Part shown: positions 1 to 8,186 of the stretch, in pieces | Layout of the letters: each line of letters opens with the position of its first letter | Numbering within the stretch: position 1 is the stretch's first letter | NCBI RefSeq assembly: GCF_003248505.1 | Contig: NZ_QFOA01000012.1 | Location: 1-64,000 of the forward strand | Reading direction: 5' to 3' | DNA: 64,000 nucleotides | From: Sphingobium sp. | Lineage (GTDB): Bacteria; Pseudomonadota; Alphaproteobacteria; Sphingomonadales; Sphingomonadaceae | Program-made: the position numbers and the translations under genes | The notes under the pieces: generated by a model | What the model was told of the DNA's origin: nothing | The model's input: only the letters and a program-made list of their open reading frames with translations | The model's database searches: none

Positions 1-25
1 CCCAACTTGAACAGTGCTTTTGGAA
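1..25 (+). repeat. Left terminal inverted repeat of the IS
   Basis: The outer 16 bases, CCCAACTTGAACAGTG, match the inverted right end with one mismatch. It sits on the first base of the window. Confidence 0.85.
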
Positions 26-107
26 AAGGCATTTTTGTTCAATGACATGCACGCACCGGCGCGAGTGTTACCACTACATTTTTGGGTTTGGTTGAGCTTG
101 CAGAGGC

Positions 108-1754
108 TTAGGTTCGCGGCGGCAGTTCGCTGATATTGGCCGGCAGCGCGATGCCGGTTGCCTTGAAGACATTCCCCACCTGGCCCGAAACGTGGGTGCG
201 GGTGGTAATGACCTTGCCGTCCTTTTCGATGGTGGCTTCCTGAAGGCGATCGAGATCGTTGAGGAGCGGCTGCCATTCGGGCTGCAGGCCCTTTTCCTGA
301 CACAAGCGGGTCAGTTCCTTGGCCAGCGTCAGAGCGAGGAACGAGACAAACACATGGCCGCGGATAGCGGCATCGGACTGATGGAAGATGGGACGGGTAT
401 CGAAGCTCGCCTTGGCGACGCGGAACAGGGCCTCGACCTGAAGCAAATCACGGTAGCGGATGACGGCCTGTAGCGGAGTGATCCTGGCATTGGTGCGCAG
501 CACGCTGATGCCGTCGTAGCGCGCCTCGTCGGCAAGCTTGCCCATGTCGATCTCGAAGGTCTTGCCGCTGGCCTTGAGATAGCGGCGATAGGCCGAGTTG
601 CCGACCAGGGCCTTGTCGCCCTTCTTCAACTGGGTCTGGAGGCCATCGATGATCGCTTGCCGGTCGGCCTTGTCCTTCCTTGCCTCAGCTTCGTTGAGCG
701 TGACGACGTAGCGCTGGGCATCTGCGCCTTTGCCAACGCGCACTTCCTTGACCCACAGCTGGGTGTCTCCTGCCTGTCGCTCGAGGACCAGGGGTACCAT
801 CGGAGCAGTGTCGGCAAGCACGACATCGCGGATGACGTTGCTGGTGCGCTCTCGCGCACCCAGGATGTATTCCATCCCCAGCTCTTCAAGGGCGGCGATC
901 GTACCGGCACTGATCATGCCGCGGTCGGCCACGACGCACGAGCGGGTTATCCCAAAGCGGGTACGCAGGCGCGTGACGATGGGCATGAGCACCTTCACGT
1001 CGGCCGTGTTGCCCGGGACCATCTCGGTGCAGATCGGACGCCCCTCGGCGTCGATCACCACGGCCAGGATCATCTGGGCAAGCTCGGGCCGGTGGTCCTT
1101 GGAATGACCACGCCGACCCAGCGTGTCGCCGCCTGCACCGTAGAACGAGAGCGACGTCGTATCCATGAACACCAGGCTGAGATCAGTGAACAGGTCCCGC
1201 CGGCGATCGAACAGCTTCTCCTCGATCACGTCCTTCACACAGCGAGGTGCCAATGCGCCTTCTGCCTTCTCCTCGATCTCCTCGCCGAGCCAGGCCATGG
1301 CGCGATAGAAGTGATGGAGGGCAAGATCCTCGCTGCCGTCGATGGCGTAGCTCTCCATCCAGTCCAGGCAGGCTCGGTCCGAGCCTGAGACGAACAGGCG
1401 GTGCAGTGTAGCGACAAATACGGCGCGCTCCACGGCAAAGCCGAACTGGCGCCCTTCCAGCACCTCTTCCAATACAGCATCGATGCCAAGCCGCTGCCAC
1501 AGGCGCCCGAACAGCAACGGGCCTCCGATCCTGCGGGCTACGATCCGGCCTGCATCGATATCGGACAGAATGATGCTGCGCTCTGCGTGACGTGCGATCG
1601 AGGCGGCCAGTCTGTCGAGTTCGCCACTTGCGGCCAGCGCATCCTTGCGGCCCAGAGCCTTGATCGTGCGCTGGCGGACAGTTTTGCCCTCGCGCACGCT
1701 CTCGACCAGGTAAAGATAGCGGTGGCCGCGCGCGACTCGTTCGACGACATACAT
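108..1754 (-). CDS. IS1634-family DDE transposase
   Basis: A 548-residue transposase, the usual length for the IS1634 branch of the IS4-like DDE superfamily. The DDE residues appear in context: a first aspartate in MDTTSLSFYG (about residue 196), a second in VVADRGM (about 279), and a glutamate in LLQVEALFRVAK near the C-terminus, corresponding to the Y-R-E-K type signature. The N-terminal region starts MYVVERVARG, typical of the group. The reading frame is intact, so the element may still be active. The gene runs toward the left end of the element and away from the receptor gene, so its own promoter must lie within about 1755-1900, between the gene and the right inverted repeat. Confidence 0.92.
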   Translation of the reverse strand: MYVVERVARGHRYLYLVESVREGKTVRQRTIKALGRKDALAASGELDRLAASIARHAERSIILSDIDAGRIVARRIGGPLLFGRLWQRLGIDAVLEEVLEGRQFGFAVERAVFVATLHRLFVSGSDRACLDWMESYAIDGSEDLALHHFYRAMAWLGEEIEEKAEGALAPRCVKDVIEEKLFDRRRDLFTDLSLVFMDTTSLSFYGAGGDTLGRRGHSKDHRPELAQMILAVVIDAEGRPICTEMVPGNTADVKVLMPIVTRLRTRFGITRSCVVADRGMISAGTIAALEELGMEYILGARERTSNVIRDVVLADTAPMVPLVLERQAGDTQLWVKEVRVGKGADAQRYVVTLNEAEARKDKADRQAIIDGLQTQLKKGDKALVGNSAYRRYLKASGKTFEIDMGKLADEARYDGISVLRTNARITPLQAVIRYRDLLQVEALFRVAKASFDTRPIFHQSDAAIRGHVFVSFLALTLAKELTRLCQEKGLQPEWQPLLNDLDRLQEATIEKDGKVITTRTHVSGQVGNVFKATGIALPANISELPPRT

Positions 1755-1902
1755 GGCCAGGTTGTTACTGCCTGTACTCGTAAAGATAAACCAAACGGCC
1801 AGTTACAGGCAAAATGTTGTTAGCACATCCGGTTTTGCCCCCAAACCCACGCCTAGCAAAATCAAATACTTACCAGCTCGCGTTCCCTGCGTGTTCCGCC
1901 GG

Positions 1903-1918
1903 CACTGTTCAACTTGGG
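1903..1918 (-). repeat. Right terminal inverted repeat of the IS
   Basis: CACTGTTCAACTTGGG, the inverted partner of bases 1-16. Only the bases AC separate it from the ATG at 1921, so the leader of the following gene is IS sequence. Confidence 0.87.
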
Positions 1919-1920
1919 AC

Positions 1921-4569
1921 ATGACGCGCTTCGACGCACTCAAACTATCCTTGGTCCTGGCTTCGTCCTGGACCGCCTGCGCGGTGGCGCAGGAACCGCA
2001 GATCGCGCAGGAGCCGCAGTCCGAGGAGGGCACGGCGATCATCGTCACCGGAACGCGCGCCGTGGGGATGCAGGCTGCCGAAGCCGCCGCGCCCGTGCAG
2101 GTACTGAGCCAGGAAGCGATCAGCCATGTCGGCCAGCCCAACCTCAACCAGGTGCTGACCCAGATCGTCCCGAGCTTTACGGCGCAGACGCAAGGCACCG
2201 ACCTTTCCAGCTTCTCGCTCTCGGCGCGGCTGCGCGGGTTGTCGCCCAACCACACGCTGATCCTCGTCAACGGCAAGCGCCGTCACGGCAACGGCATACT
2301 CCAGGTCATCTCCGGCGCGTTCCAAGGGTCGGCGGCACCGAGCATCGACCTGATCCCACCCGACTCCGTCTCTCGCGTCGAAGTGCTTCAGGAAGGTGCC
2401 GCCGCCGTCTACGGCACCGACGCCATCGCGGGCGTCATCAACTTCATCCTCAAGGACCAGAGCGAGGGCGGCAGCTTCAAGGTTACGGGCGGCCAGCATT
2501 ATGACAGCGAAGGCGAATTGTTTTCGGCATCGGGCAATATCGGCACGAAACTGGGCGAGGACGGCTTTTTCAACCTGACGCTGTTCCATCGGCGGCAGGA
2601 TTATACGACCGTAGGGAAGGGCCAGGTTCAGGTGACGCGGCCGGACGGGACGCTTCAGCCCAATGCACCCGCGCAATGGTCGAACCTTGCAGGGGACGCG
2701 CTGGCCGGGATCAACGGCGGCCAGCCGCGCACGAAACTGTCGGTCGCCTTCTACAATATGGGCTATGATTTCGGCGGGGTCGAACTCTACAGCTTCGGCG
2801 ACTATGCGCGCCGCGAAGGCTGGGCGAAGCAGGGTTACCGCCATCCCAAGCGCATCTGCTACGAAACCGGCAATCTGGGCGGCGGCATCACGCCTGCGGC
2901 CTATAACCCCAATATCTGCTACAGCGACACCGGCATCAACGGCATGGTCCCGCTCCAGCATGTGATCGAGGATGAATATAGCTTCACGGTCGGGGCCAAG
3001 GGCGAATTCGGCGGCGGATGGAATTTCGACGTCAGCGCCACCTATGGCGATCAGGTCGACAAGATCTGGACCGAAAAGTCGGCCCATCGGGAATTGTGGC
3101 AGGAAAGCTATGCCGCCGCCCTGCGCGGCATCGGCACGCCCAACACGCCCGACAAGGCCTATGACGGCGGGTTCAAGCTGACGCAGACCACCGTCACTGC
3201 CGACATCCGCAAGGAATTCGACGCGGGCATGGTCAACCCGGTCACCTTCGCGTTCGGCGGCGAATATCGGCGCGACACTTACGAAATCATGCAGGGCGAT
3301 TTCGCGTCGACCTACAAGACGGGCGTTCAGTCCTTCCCCGGATACAAGGCGAGCGATGCGGGAGATTTCAGGCGCAGTTCGCGCGCGGGCTATCTCAACC
3401 TTATCGCAGAGCCGGTCGACGGGTGGAGCGTCGACCTTGCCGGCCGGTACGAGGACTATACCGATTTCGGCGACACGCTGATCTGGAAGGCGACGACCCG
3501 CTACGACTTCTCGCCCGCCTTTGCGATCCGCGGCACGGCGAGCACGGGCTTCCGCGCGCCGACTCTGGCCGAACAGCATTATTCGACGATCAACGTCGGC
3601 CCGACCAGTGCCGTTGCGCAGTTGCCCCCCGGCACGCCTGCCGCCGCCCTGCTCGGCTTCGGGTCGCTGCGTCCTGAAAAGTCGAAGAATTTCTCGGCCG
3701 GTTTCGTCTTCCGTCCGGTCCCCAAGCTGGCCGTCACGGTCGATGGCTATCTCATCAAGATCAAGGATCGCATCACCGGCACGGCATCGCGCAACGCCGT
3801 CATCAACGGCGCGGTGCAGCCGGGCGCGGCGGCGATCTTCGACGCGCTGGCGGCGGCGGGCATCGTGCTCGACAGCGAATTGCAGCGCAGCGGCACGGTG
3901 GGCATTTCCAGCTTCACCAACGGCATCGACACGCGCACCTGGGGCATCGATTTTTCGGCGAGCTATCCGGTGGCGCTGAACTTCGGTTCGTTGAACCTGT
4001 CGCTGACGGCGAACTACAATAAGACGAAGATCACCGACAACAAGGTCGGCTATCCGCTGTTCAACGCCGCATCAGAGAGCAATATCGAGCGGGCCAATCC
4101 GGACTACAAGGTCGTCGCAGGCGTCCTGTTCAAGAGCGGGGGCTTCACGCTCAACCTGCGTGAAACCTTTTATGGCAAGACCAGCATATTGGTGCGCCCG
4201 GCATTCCAGTCGCTGGCGGCGGGTCGCGTGACCGTGGTGCCGAGCGGCGGCTTCATCATCGCCGACGGCGCGCCGGGATCGGGCCTTGCCAATACCGAGA
4301 ACCTCTATTTCAACGGCGTGGTCAAGGCGACGGCGATCACCGATCTGGAGGCGGGATACGACTTCAACGACCATGTCACTTTCTCGGTCGGCGCGAACAA
4401 CCTGTTCAACCAGAAGCCCGACATCCCCAAGCTGCTTCAGGGCGTGACCGTGCCCGTGGGCGTGTCGCCCTACGTCAATGGCGCTGGCGCCTACAGCGCG
4501 TCCTACGGCCACGGGCCCTACGGCACGTCGGGCGGCTATTATTACGCGCGGATCGACTTCAAGTTCTGA
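1921..4569 (+). CDS. TonB-dependent outer-membrane receptor
   Basis: An 882-residue receptor that imports a ligand across the outer membrane using TonB energy; the ligand is unknown. A short signal peptide (about residues 1-23, ending AVA) is followed by a TonB-box-like stretch (AIIVTGTR), a plug domain (including RLRGLSPNHTLILVNGKRRH and VEVLQEGAAAVYGTDAIAGV) and a beta-barrel ending in the aromatic strand GGYYYARIDFKF. The start was set at ATG 1921 because the signal peptide begins there; an in-frame extension to 1753 would be translated from IS sequence. The ribosome-binding region is supplied by the IS end (only GGGA one base before ATG), so expression is probably altered. It is paralogous to the receptor at 55546-58176 and heads a run with an exported PLP enzyme and RidA. 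Confidence 0.93.
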   Translation: MTRFDALKLSLVLASSWTACAVAQEPQIAQEPQSEEGTAIIVTGTRAVGMQAAEAAAPVQVLSQEAISHVGQPNLNQVLTQIVPSFTAQTQGTDLSSFSLSARLRGLSPNHTLILVNGKRRHGNGILQVISGAFQGSAAPSIDLIPPDSVSRVEVLQEGAAAVYGTDAIAGVINFILKDQSEGGSFKVTGGQHYDSEGELFSASGNIGTKLGEDGFFNLTLFHRRQDYTTVGKGQVQVTRPDGTLQPNAPAQWSNLAGDALAGINGGQPRTKLSVAFYNMGYDFGGVELYSFGDYARREGWAKQGYRHPKRICYETGNLGGGITPAAYNPNICYSDTGINGMVPLQHVIEDEYSFTVGAKGEFGGGWNFDVSATYGDQVDKIWTEKSAHRELWQESYAAALRGIGTPNTPDKAYDGGFKLTQTTVTADIRKEFDAGMVNPVTFAFGGEYRRDTYEIMQGDFASTYKTGVQSFPGYKASDAGDFRRSSRAGYLNLIAEPVDGWSVDLAGRYEDYTDFGDTLIWKATTRYDFSPAFAIRGTASTGFRAPTLAEQHYSTINVGPTSAVAQLPPGTPAAALLGFGSLRPEKSKNFSAGFVFRPVPKLAVTVDGYLIKIKDRITGTASRNAVINGAVQPGAAAIFDALAAAGIVLDSELQRSGTVGISSFTNGIDTRTWGIDFSASYPVALNFGSLNLSLTANYNKTKITDNKVGYPLFNAASESNIERANPDYKVVAGVLFKSGGFTLNLRETFYGKTSILVRPAFQSLAAGRVTVVPSGGFIIADGAPGSGLANTENLYFNGVVKATAITDLEAGYDFNDHVTFSVGANNLFNQKPDIPKLLQGVTVPVGVSPYVNGAGAYSASYGHGPYGTSGGYYYARIDFKF

Positions 4570-4584
4570 CGCGCTGACACGATC

Positions 4585-4614
4585 CGGGGCCGGTCCTTTG
4601 ACGGATCGGCCCCG
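4585..4614 (+). other. Intercistronic hairpin after the receptor gene
   Basis: CGGGGCCG (4585-4592) and CGGCCCCG (4607-4614) form a perfect 8-bp stem with a 14-base loop. No T-run follows, so it looks more like a partial terminator or an mRNA-processing structure that lowers expression of the downstream PLP enzyme relative to the receptor. Confidence 0.5.
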
Positions 4615-4639
4615 AATTCATGGGGGGAGAAGGGCCGCG

Positions 4640-5908
4640 ATGCAGTCTGTCGTTTCGCGCCGGGCCGTGATGCGGGGGACGCTGGGCGCGGCCAGCGCGG
4701 CGGCGATCGGCCCGGCGGCAAGGGCCGCTCCCACCCCGCTTCCCGACAGGGCGAGCTTTGCCGCGACGCCGGTCGCCTATCTCGACAATGCGTCGACCCA
4801 TCCGATCAGCCTCGCCGCGCGTTCAGCGATGGACGCCTATGTCGCGGCGCGCACCCTGGACCCGGCAGCCGTCACGCGCCGCCCCCTGGATCGCGCCGCG
4901 ACCGTCGCCAAATTCGCCGCCTTGGTCAACGCCGCGCCCGACGAAGTCACATGGACCCCCTCCACCACGGCAGGCGAGCAAAGCGTCCTGCGTGCACTCG
5001 GCCTTCCGCACCGGGGCGGGCGGATCGTCACCGATACGCTGCACTTCTACGCCGCATTCCCAATGTATCAGGAACTCGCCCGTCAAGGCGTCGATGTCGC
5101 ATGGGTGAAGGCGCGGGACGGTCGCATCGACCCCGACGACATGGCAAGCGCGATCCGACCGGGGACGCGGTTGGTCAGCCTGTCGCTGGTTTCCACCTAC
5201 AACGGGTTCCAGCACGATCTCAAGGCCGTGTGCGACATCGCGCATCGGGCGGGCGCGTTGGTCTATGCCGACATCATCCACGCAGCGGGCGCCGTGCCGG
5301 TCGACCTTCATGGCAGCGGCGTCGATTTCGCCGCCTGTGCCAGCTATAAATGGCTGATGGGGGACTTCGGTCTCGGCTTCCTCTATGCGCGGCGCGGCGT
5401 GGTGGACGCGCTGCCGGTCGCAGATTTTGGCTATTACGGTGTCGCCGCGCCGGACGCGCCGCCGGGCATCGGCCTGTCCCCACCCCTTACCCACATCTAC
5501 CCGATGGACCCGCCCGGCGACGCGCCCACCAGCTATGCCAGAAGGCAAGGCGCGCTCGGCCATTTCGGCACCGGCACCTACGCACAGGCGGTGCTGGCGG
5601 CGATCGATTGCGGCCTCGACTATATCGCGGCCCTGGGTGTCCCCGCGATCCAGCAACATGCGCAGCAACTGGTCGGAGCGATGCGCGAGGGGGTGCGCCA
5701 TAAGGGCTATCGCATCGCGACCCCGGAAGAAGCGCGCACGCCGTTGCTGACCGTGCTGCTGCCCGACGCGAAGGCGCGGCTCGCCGAACCGCTGGCGCGC
5801 GCGCAGGTTCGGCTGTCGCTGCACGACCATCATTTCCGCGTATCGCCATCGGTGTTCAACGATATGACCGATGTGGAGCGGCTGCTCGCCGCGCTGCCCC
5901 GCGCCTGA
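4640..5908 (+). CDS. Tat-exported class-V PLP-dependent enzyme
   Basis: A 422-residue fold-type I, class-V aminotransferase-like protein (the superfamily of cysteine desulfurases, isopenicillin-N epimerase and kynureninase). The N-terminus carries a twin-arginine signal (SRRAVM, residues 6-11, then an alanine-rich stretch ending near ARA at 29), so it should be exported folded with its cofactor. The PLP-binding aspartate is D211 in YADIIHAAG and the Schiff-base lysine is K237 in SYKWLMG. The start ATG 4640 has a strong purine-rich Shine-Dalgarno (GGGGGGAGAAGGG). It lies 70 bp after the receptor gene and 17 bp before the exported RidA. The closest experimentally known parallel is PvdN, a Tat-exported class-V PLP enzyme that modifies pyoverdine. 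The substrate here cannot be told from sequence. Confidence 0.85.
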   Translation: MQSVVSRRAVMRGTLGAASAAAIGPAARAAPTPLPDRASFAATPVAYLDNASTHPISLAARSAMDAYVAARTLDPAAVTRRPLDRAATVAKFAALVNAAPDEVTWTPSTTAGEQSVLRALGLPHRGGRIVTDTLHFYAAFPMYQELARQGVDVAWVKARDGRIDPDDMASAIRPGTRLVSLSLVSTYNGFQHDLKAVCDIAHRAGALVYADIIHAAGAVPVDLHGSGVDFAACASYKWLMGDFGLGFLYARRGVVDALPVADFGYYGVAAPDAPPGIGLSPPLTHIYPMDPPGDAPTSYARRQGALGHFGTGTYAQAVLAAIDCGLDYIAALGVPAIQQHAQQLVGAMREGVRHKGYRIATPEEARTPLLTVLLPDAKARLAEPLARAQVRLSLHDHHFRVSPSVFNDMTDVERLLAALPRA

Positions 5909-5925
5909 ACTGGAGAAGACCTCGC

Positions 5926-6357
5926 ATGAAACGCCTTATCTCCGCTGCCCTGCTGATCTCAGCCGTCCCGCTCGGCGCGCAGCCTGCGCCTGCGCCGCAA
6001 ACGCTGCCTGCGACGCTGCCCTTCTCGCCCGCCGTGCGGGTTGGCGACACGCTCTATCTGTCGGGGCAGATCGGACAGGTGCCAGAGGGTATGGACCGGC
6101 ACAAGGACGGGTTCGACGCAGCGGTGCGCGGTGCGATGGATGCCATCGGGCGCATTCTCAAGGATCAGGGCCTTGCCTTTGGCGATGTCGTCAAATGTAC
6201 GGTGATGCTGGACGACATGGCGGACTGGCCGCGTTTCAATGCCGCCTATCTTCCCTATTTCGCGGGGAAGCGCCTGCCCGCGCGCAGCGCGTTCGGCGCG
6301 GACGGCCTGGCGATGGGCGCCCCGCTGGAAGTGGAGTGCATCGCCGCGTTTCGATGA
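5926..6357 (+). CDS. Exported RidA-family protein
   Basis: A 143-residue member of the RidA/YjgF/UK114 family, whose founding members hydrolyse reactive enamines and imines released by PLP enzymes. Unlike the ordinary cytosolic protein it begins with a cleavable signal peptide (MKRLISAALLISAVPLGAQ). The core shows LYLSGQIGQVPEG, a conserved LGDVVKCTVML-like strand (here FGDVVKCTVML) and PARSAFGADGLAMGAPLEVE. In this last motif the arginine of the usual PARSA is present, which in active RidA proteins binds the substrate carboxylate. It is 17 bp behind the exported PLP enzyme, so a coupled function in the periplasm is the natural inference. It ends 4 bp before the stop of the convergent Trm112-like gene. 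Confidence 0.88.
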   Translation: MKRLISAALLISAVPLGAQPAPAPQTLPATLPFSPAVRVGDTLYLSGQIGQVPEGMDRHKDGFDAAVRGAMDAIGRILKDQGLAFGDVVKCTVMLDDMADWPRFNAAYLPYFAGKRLPARSAFGADGLAMGAPLEVECIAAFR

Positions 6358-6361
6358 TGCG

Positions 6362-6556
6362 CTAAATCGGCGTCGCTTCCCGCACGATCAGGACCGGAAC
6401 GCCGTCGCGAACGGGGAAGGCAAGCCCGGCGATATCGGACAGGAGCGCGCTGCGCTGTGCGTCCCAGCGCAACGGGCCGCGCGTCAGCGGGCACACCAGC
6501 TTTTCGAGCAGCCACGGATCGACGGGCGGCGGAGCGGCGGCGATGATTTCGCTCAT
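6362..6556 (-). CDS. Trm112-family small zinc-ribbon-like protein
   Basis: A 64-residue protein of the Trm112/YcaR family (LLEKLVCPLTRGPLRWD, then LAFPVRDGVPVLI). Eukaryotic Trm112 activates methyltransferases; the bacterial role is poorly defined. Only one cysteine is present where zinc-binding members have CPxC, so zinc binding is doubtful. Its ATG overlaps the stop of the Lon-N-domain gene as ATGA, indicating translational coupling at the end of the cnoX-lonN-trm112 operon. Confidence 0.85.
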   Translation of the reverse strand: MSEIIAAAPPPVDPWLLEKLVCPLTRGPLRWDAQRSALLSDIAGLAFPVRDGVPVLIVREATPI

Positions 6557-7167
6557 TGCATGGTCGCGCCGCCGTCGCGTTCGATGCGCCCGACGATCTG
6601 CATGAGCTGGATGATCCGTTCCGACCGGTCGGACAGGCTGTCCGCCTCCAGCAAAGTCTGCTTGGCGGCAGGGTCGAAGGGCGCGATCTGGGCGATGCCG
6701 TTCACGAGCGCGGTGTCGTCGAGACGCGACACCGCCGTCCAGTCGACCACATAGCCCAGTGCATCGGCAAAGCGGCGGGATTCCTGTTCCAGCGCGGCAC
6801 GTTCGACGGCGGCGAGGGATTCGTCCTCCTGCGGAGCCTGTTCGACATCGGCCTCGACCTGGCGGAACTGCGTCGAGACGGGCAGTTCGCGCATCACGCG
6901 GAATCGGGCGAGGCCAGTGAGGATGATGTTGAAGCGCCCGTCTTCCAACGCTTCGATATGGCTGACATGGCCAAGGCAGCCCATGTCGAAGAGCGGCGGC
7001 ACCGGCCCTGCCCCGCGCGGCTGGATCATGCCGATGCGGCGGTCGCGCGCCATCGCATCGTGGATCAATGCCCGGTAGCGCGGCTCGAAGATATGAAGCG
7101 GCAACTCCATACCCGGCAGAAGCAGCGCACCGGACAGCGGAAAGATCGAGACGCGAGCGAGCGGCAT
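6553..7167 (-). CDS. Lon N-terminal (substrate-binding) domain protein
   Basis: A 204-residue stand-alone Lon substrate-binding domain (LON/PUA-like) with no ATPase or protease part. Typical segments are IFPLSGALLLPGMELPLHIFEPRYRAL in two stretches, then MGCLGHVSHIEALEDGRFNI and the arginine-rich GLARFRV. The start was placed at ATG 7165-7167, because MPLARVSIFPL is the conserved N-terminus and the longer frame would overlap the upstream cnoX-like gene. It begins 6 bp after the stop of that gene and overlaps the Trm112-like start. It may act as a protein-quality-control adaptor with the CnoX-like protein; that link is inference from gene order. Confidence 0.88.
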   Translation of the reverse strand: MPLARVSIFPLSGALLLPGMELPLHIFEPRYRALIHDAMARDRRIGMIQPRGAGPVPPLFDMGCLGHVSHIEALEDGRFNIILTGLARFRVMRELPVSTQFRQVEADVEQAPQEDESLAAVERAALEQESRRFADALGYVVDWTAVSRLDDTALVNGIAQIAPFDPAAKQTLLEADSLSDRSERIIQLMQIVGRIERDGGATMQ

Positions 7168-7172
7168 GGGCG

Positions 7173-8084
7173 TTACGAAAACAGGATCTGGGACAGCCTG
7201 CGCCGCTGGCCCGCCACCCATGGGTCTTCCAGACCGACCGCCTCGAAGATGGTGAGCAGCTGGCTCTTGGCCGCGCCGTCATTCCATTCTCGGTCGCGAC
7301 GCACGATGTCCAGCAAGGCGTCCGCCGCGCCGTCCCGGTCGCCATTGGCCATGAGGCCGTTGGCCAGTTCGAACCGGGCGTCATGGTCGTCAGGGTTGGC
7401 CGCAACCTTCGCCTCGATGCCTGAAAGGTCGGCAACGGGCCGAACGTCGCGGGCGAGCGCGATGGCGGCCCGGGCCTGATCGATCGCGGCGTGATGGGCG
7501 GCATCGGGGGCAAGCGCGGCCAGCGCGGCTTCCGCTTCGTCCAGCTGTCCCAGCGCCACCAGCGCGCGGGCCTGACCGGCAACGACCTCCGGATTGTCGG
7601 GATCCATTTCAGCGATCTGGGCAAAGATCGAGAGCGCGCGATCCGCCTCGCCGCCCGCCAGCAGTTCCTCGCCCATGGCGATGAGCGGCGCGATCTCCTG
7701 CGCCAGCGCCTTTTCATCCGATTCGATAGGGAGCTGTGCCAGAATCTGGTCGAGATATTGCCGCAGCTGTCCTTCTGTGCGGGCCTGGCTCAGGTCCGCG
7801 ACAGGCTGTCCCTGGAAGACGGCATAGACGGTCGGGATCGACTGGACACGAAATTGGCTGGCGATGAAACCGTTATCGTCGACATTGACCTTGACCAGCT
7901 TGACGCCCTTGGACGCATATTCCTCGCACACCTTTTCGATGACGGGCGCGAGCTGCTTGCAGGGGCCGCACCATTCGGCCCAGAAATCGACGACGACCAG
8001 ACTGGTGCGCGACGGCTCCACCACGTCGCGGCGGAATTCCTCCACCGCCGCCTTTTCGGTTTCGCTCAGTCCCAGGGTCGCCAC
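7173..8084 (-). CDS. cnoX: CnoX/YbbN-like thioredoxin-TPR protein
   Basis: A 303-residue protein with an N-terminal thioredoxin domain (FWAEWCGPC, cysteines 39 and 42, and the cis-proline in SIPTVYAV) followed by tetratricopeptide helices to the C-terminus. This is the architecture of CnoX (YbbN), a chaperedoxin that holds chlorine-damaged proteins and passes them to GroEL or DnaK. Both redox cysteines are present, as in the Caulobacter protein and unlike E. coli. First gene of a three-gene minus-strand operon with the Lon-N and Trm112-like genes. Confidence 0.9.
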   Translation of the reverse strand: MATLGLSETEKAAVEEFRRDVVEPSRTSLVVVDFWAEWCGPCKQLAPVIEKVCEEYASKGVKLVKVNVDDNGFIASQFRVQSIPTVYAVFQGQPVADLSQARTEGQLRQYLDQILAQLPIESDEKALAQEIAPLIAMGEELLAGGEADRALSIFAQIAEMDPDNPEVVAGQARALVALGQLDEAEAALAALAPDAAHHAAIDQARAAIALARDVRPVADLSGIEAKVAANPDDHDARFELANGLMANGDRDGAADALLDIVRRDREWNDGAAKSQLLTIFEAVGLEDPWVAGQRRRLSQILFS

Positions 8085-8186
8085 GCTTTTCTTCTCCTGA
8101 TGTCGCTGCGGATCGATCCGCCCTTAGATCGCCATATGGGGCGCGTCCCCCTGCGGGCGCAAGATGAGCCTTAAGGGCGGCGGCCT

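Larger units (their letters stand above)
1..1918. mobile_element. IS1634-like insertion sequence
   Basis: A complete-looking insertion sequence with one transposase gene on the minus strand. The first 16 bases and the reverse complement of 1903-1918 agree at 15 of 16 positions (one C/G difference at position 6), which is the terminal inverted repeat pair; weaker similarity continues inward to about 25 bp. The left tip coincides with base 1, so the flank and the target duplication on that side cannot be seen. The right tip is 2 bp before the ATG of the TonB-dependent receptor. An 8-bp inverted repeat (1769-1776 and 1804-1811) lies just upstream of the transposase start and may form a stem-loop in its leader. 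Family assignment is from the transposase. Confidence 0.88.

Noticed and set aside
1753..1920. N-terminal extension of the first TonB receptor into the IS
   Set aside because: The frame is open, but the extension is IS sequence and would precede a normal signal peptide; the native start is 1921.
1945..3579. Open frame of 544 codons on the minus strand, opposite the first TonB receptor
   Set aside because: Shadow of the receptor gene caused by GC-rich third positions.
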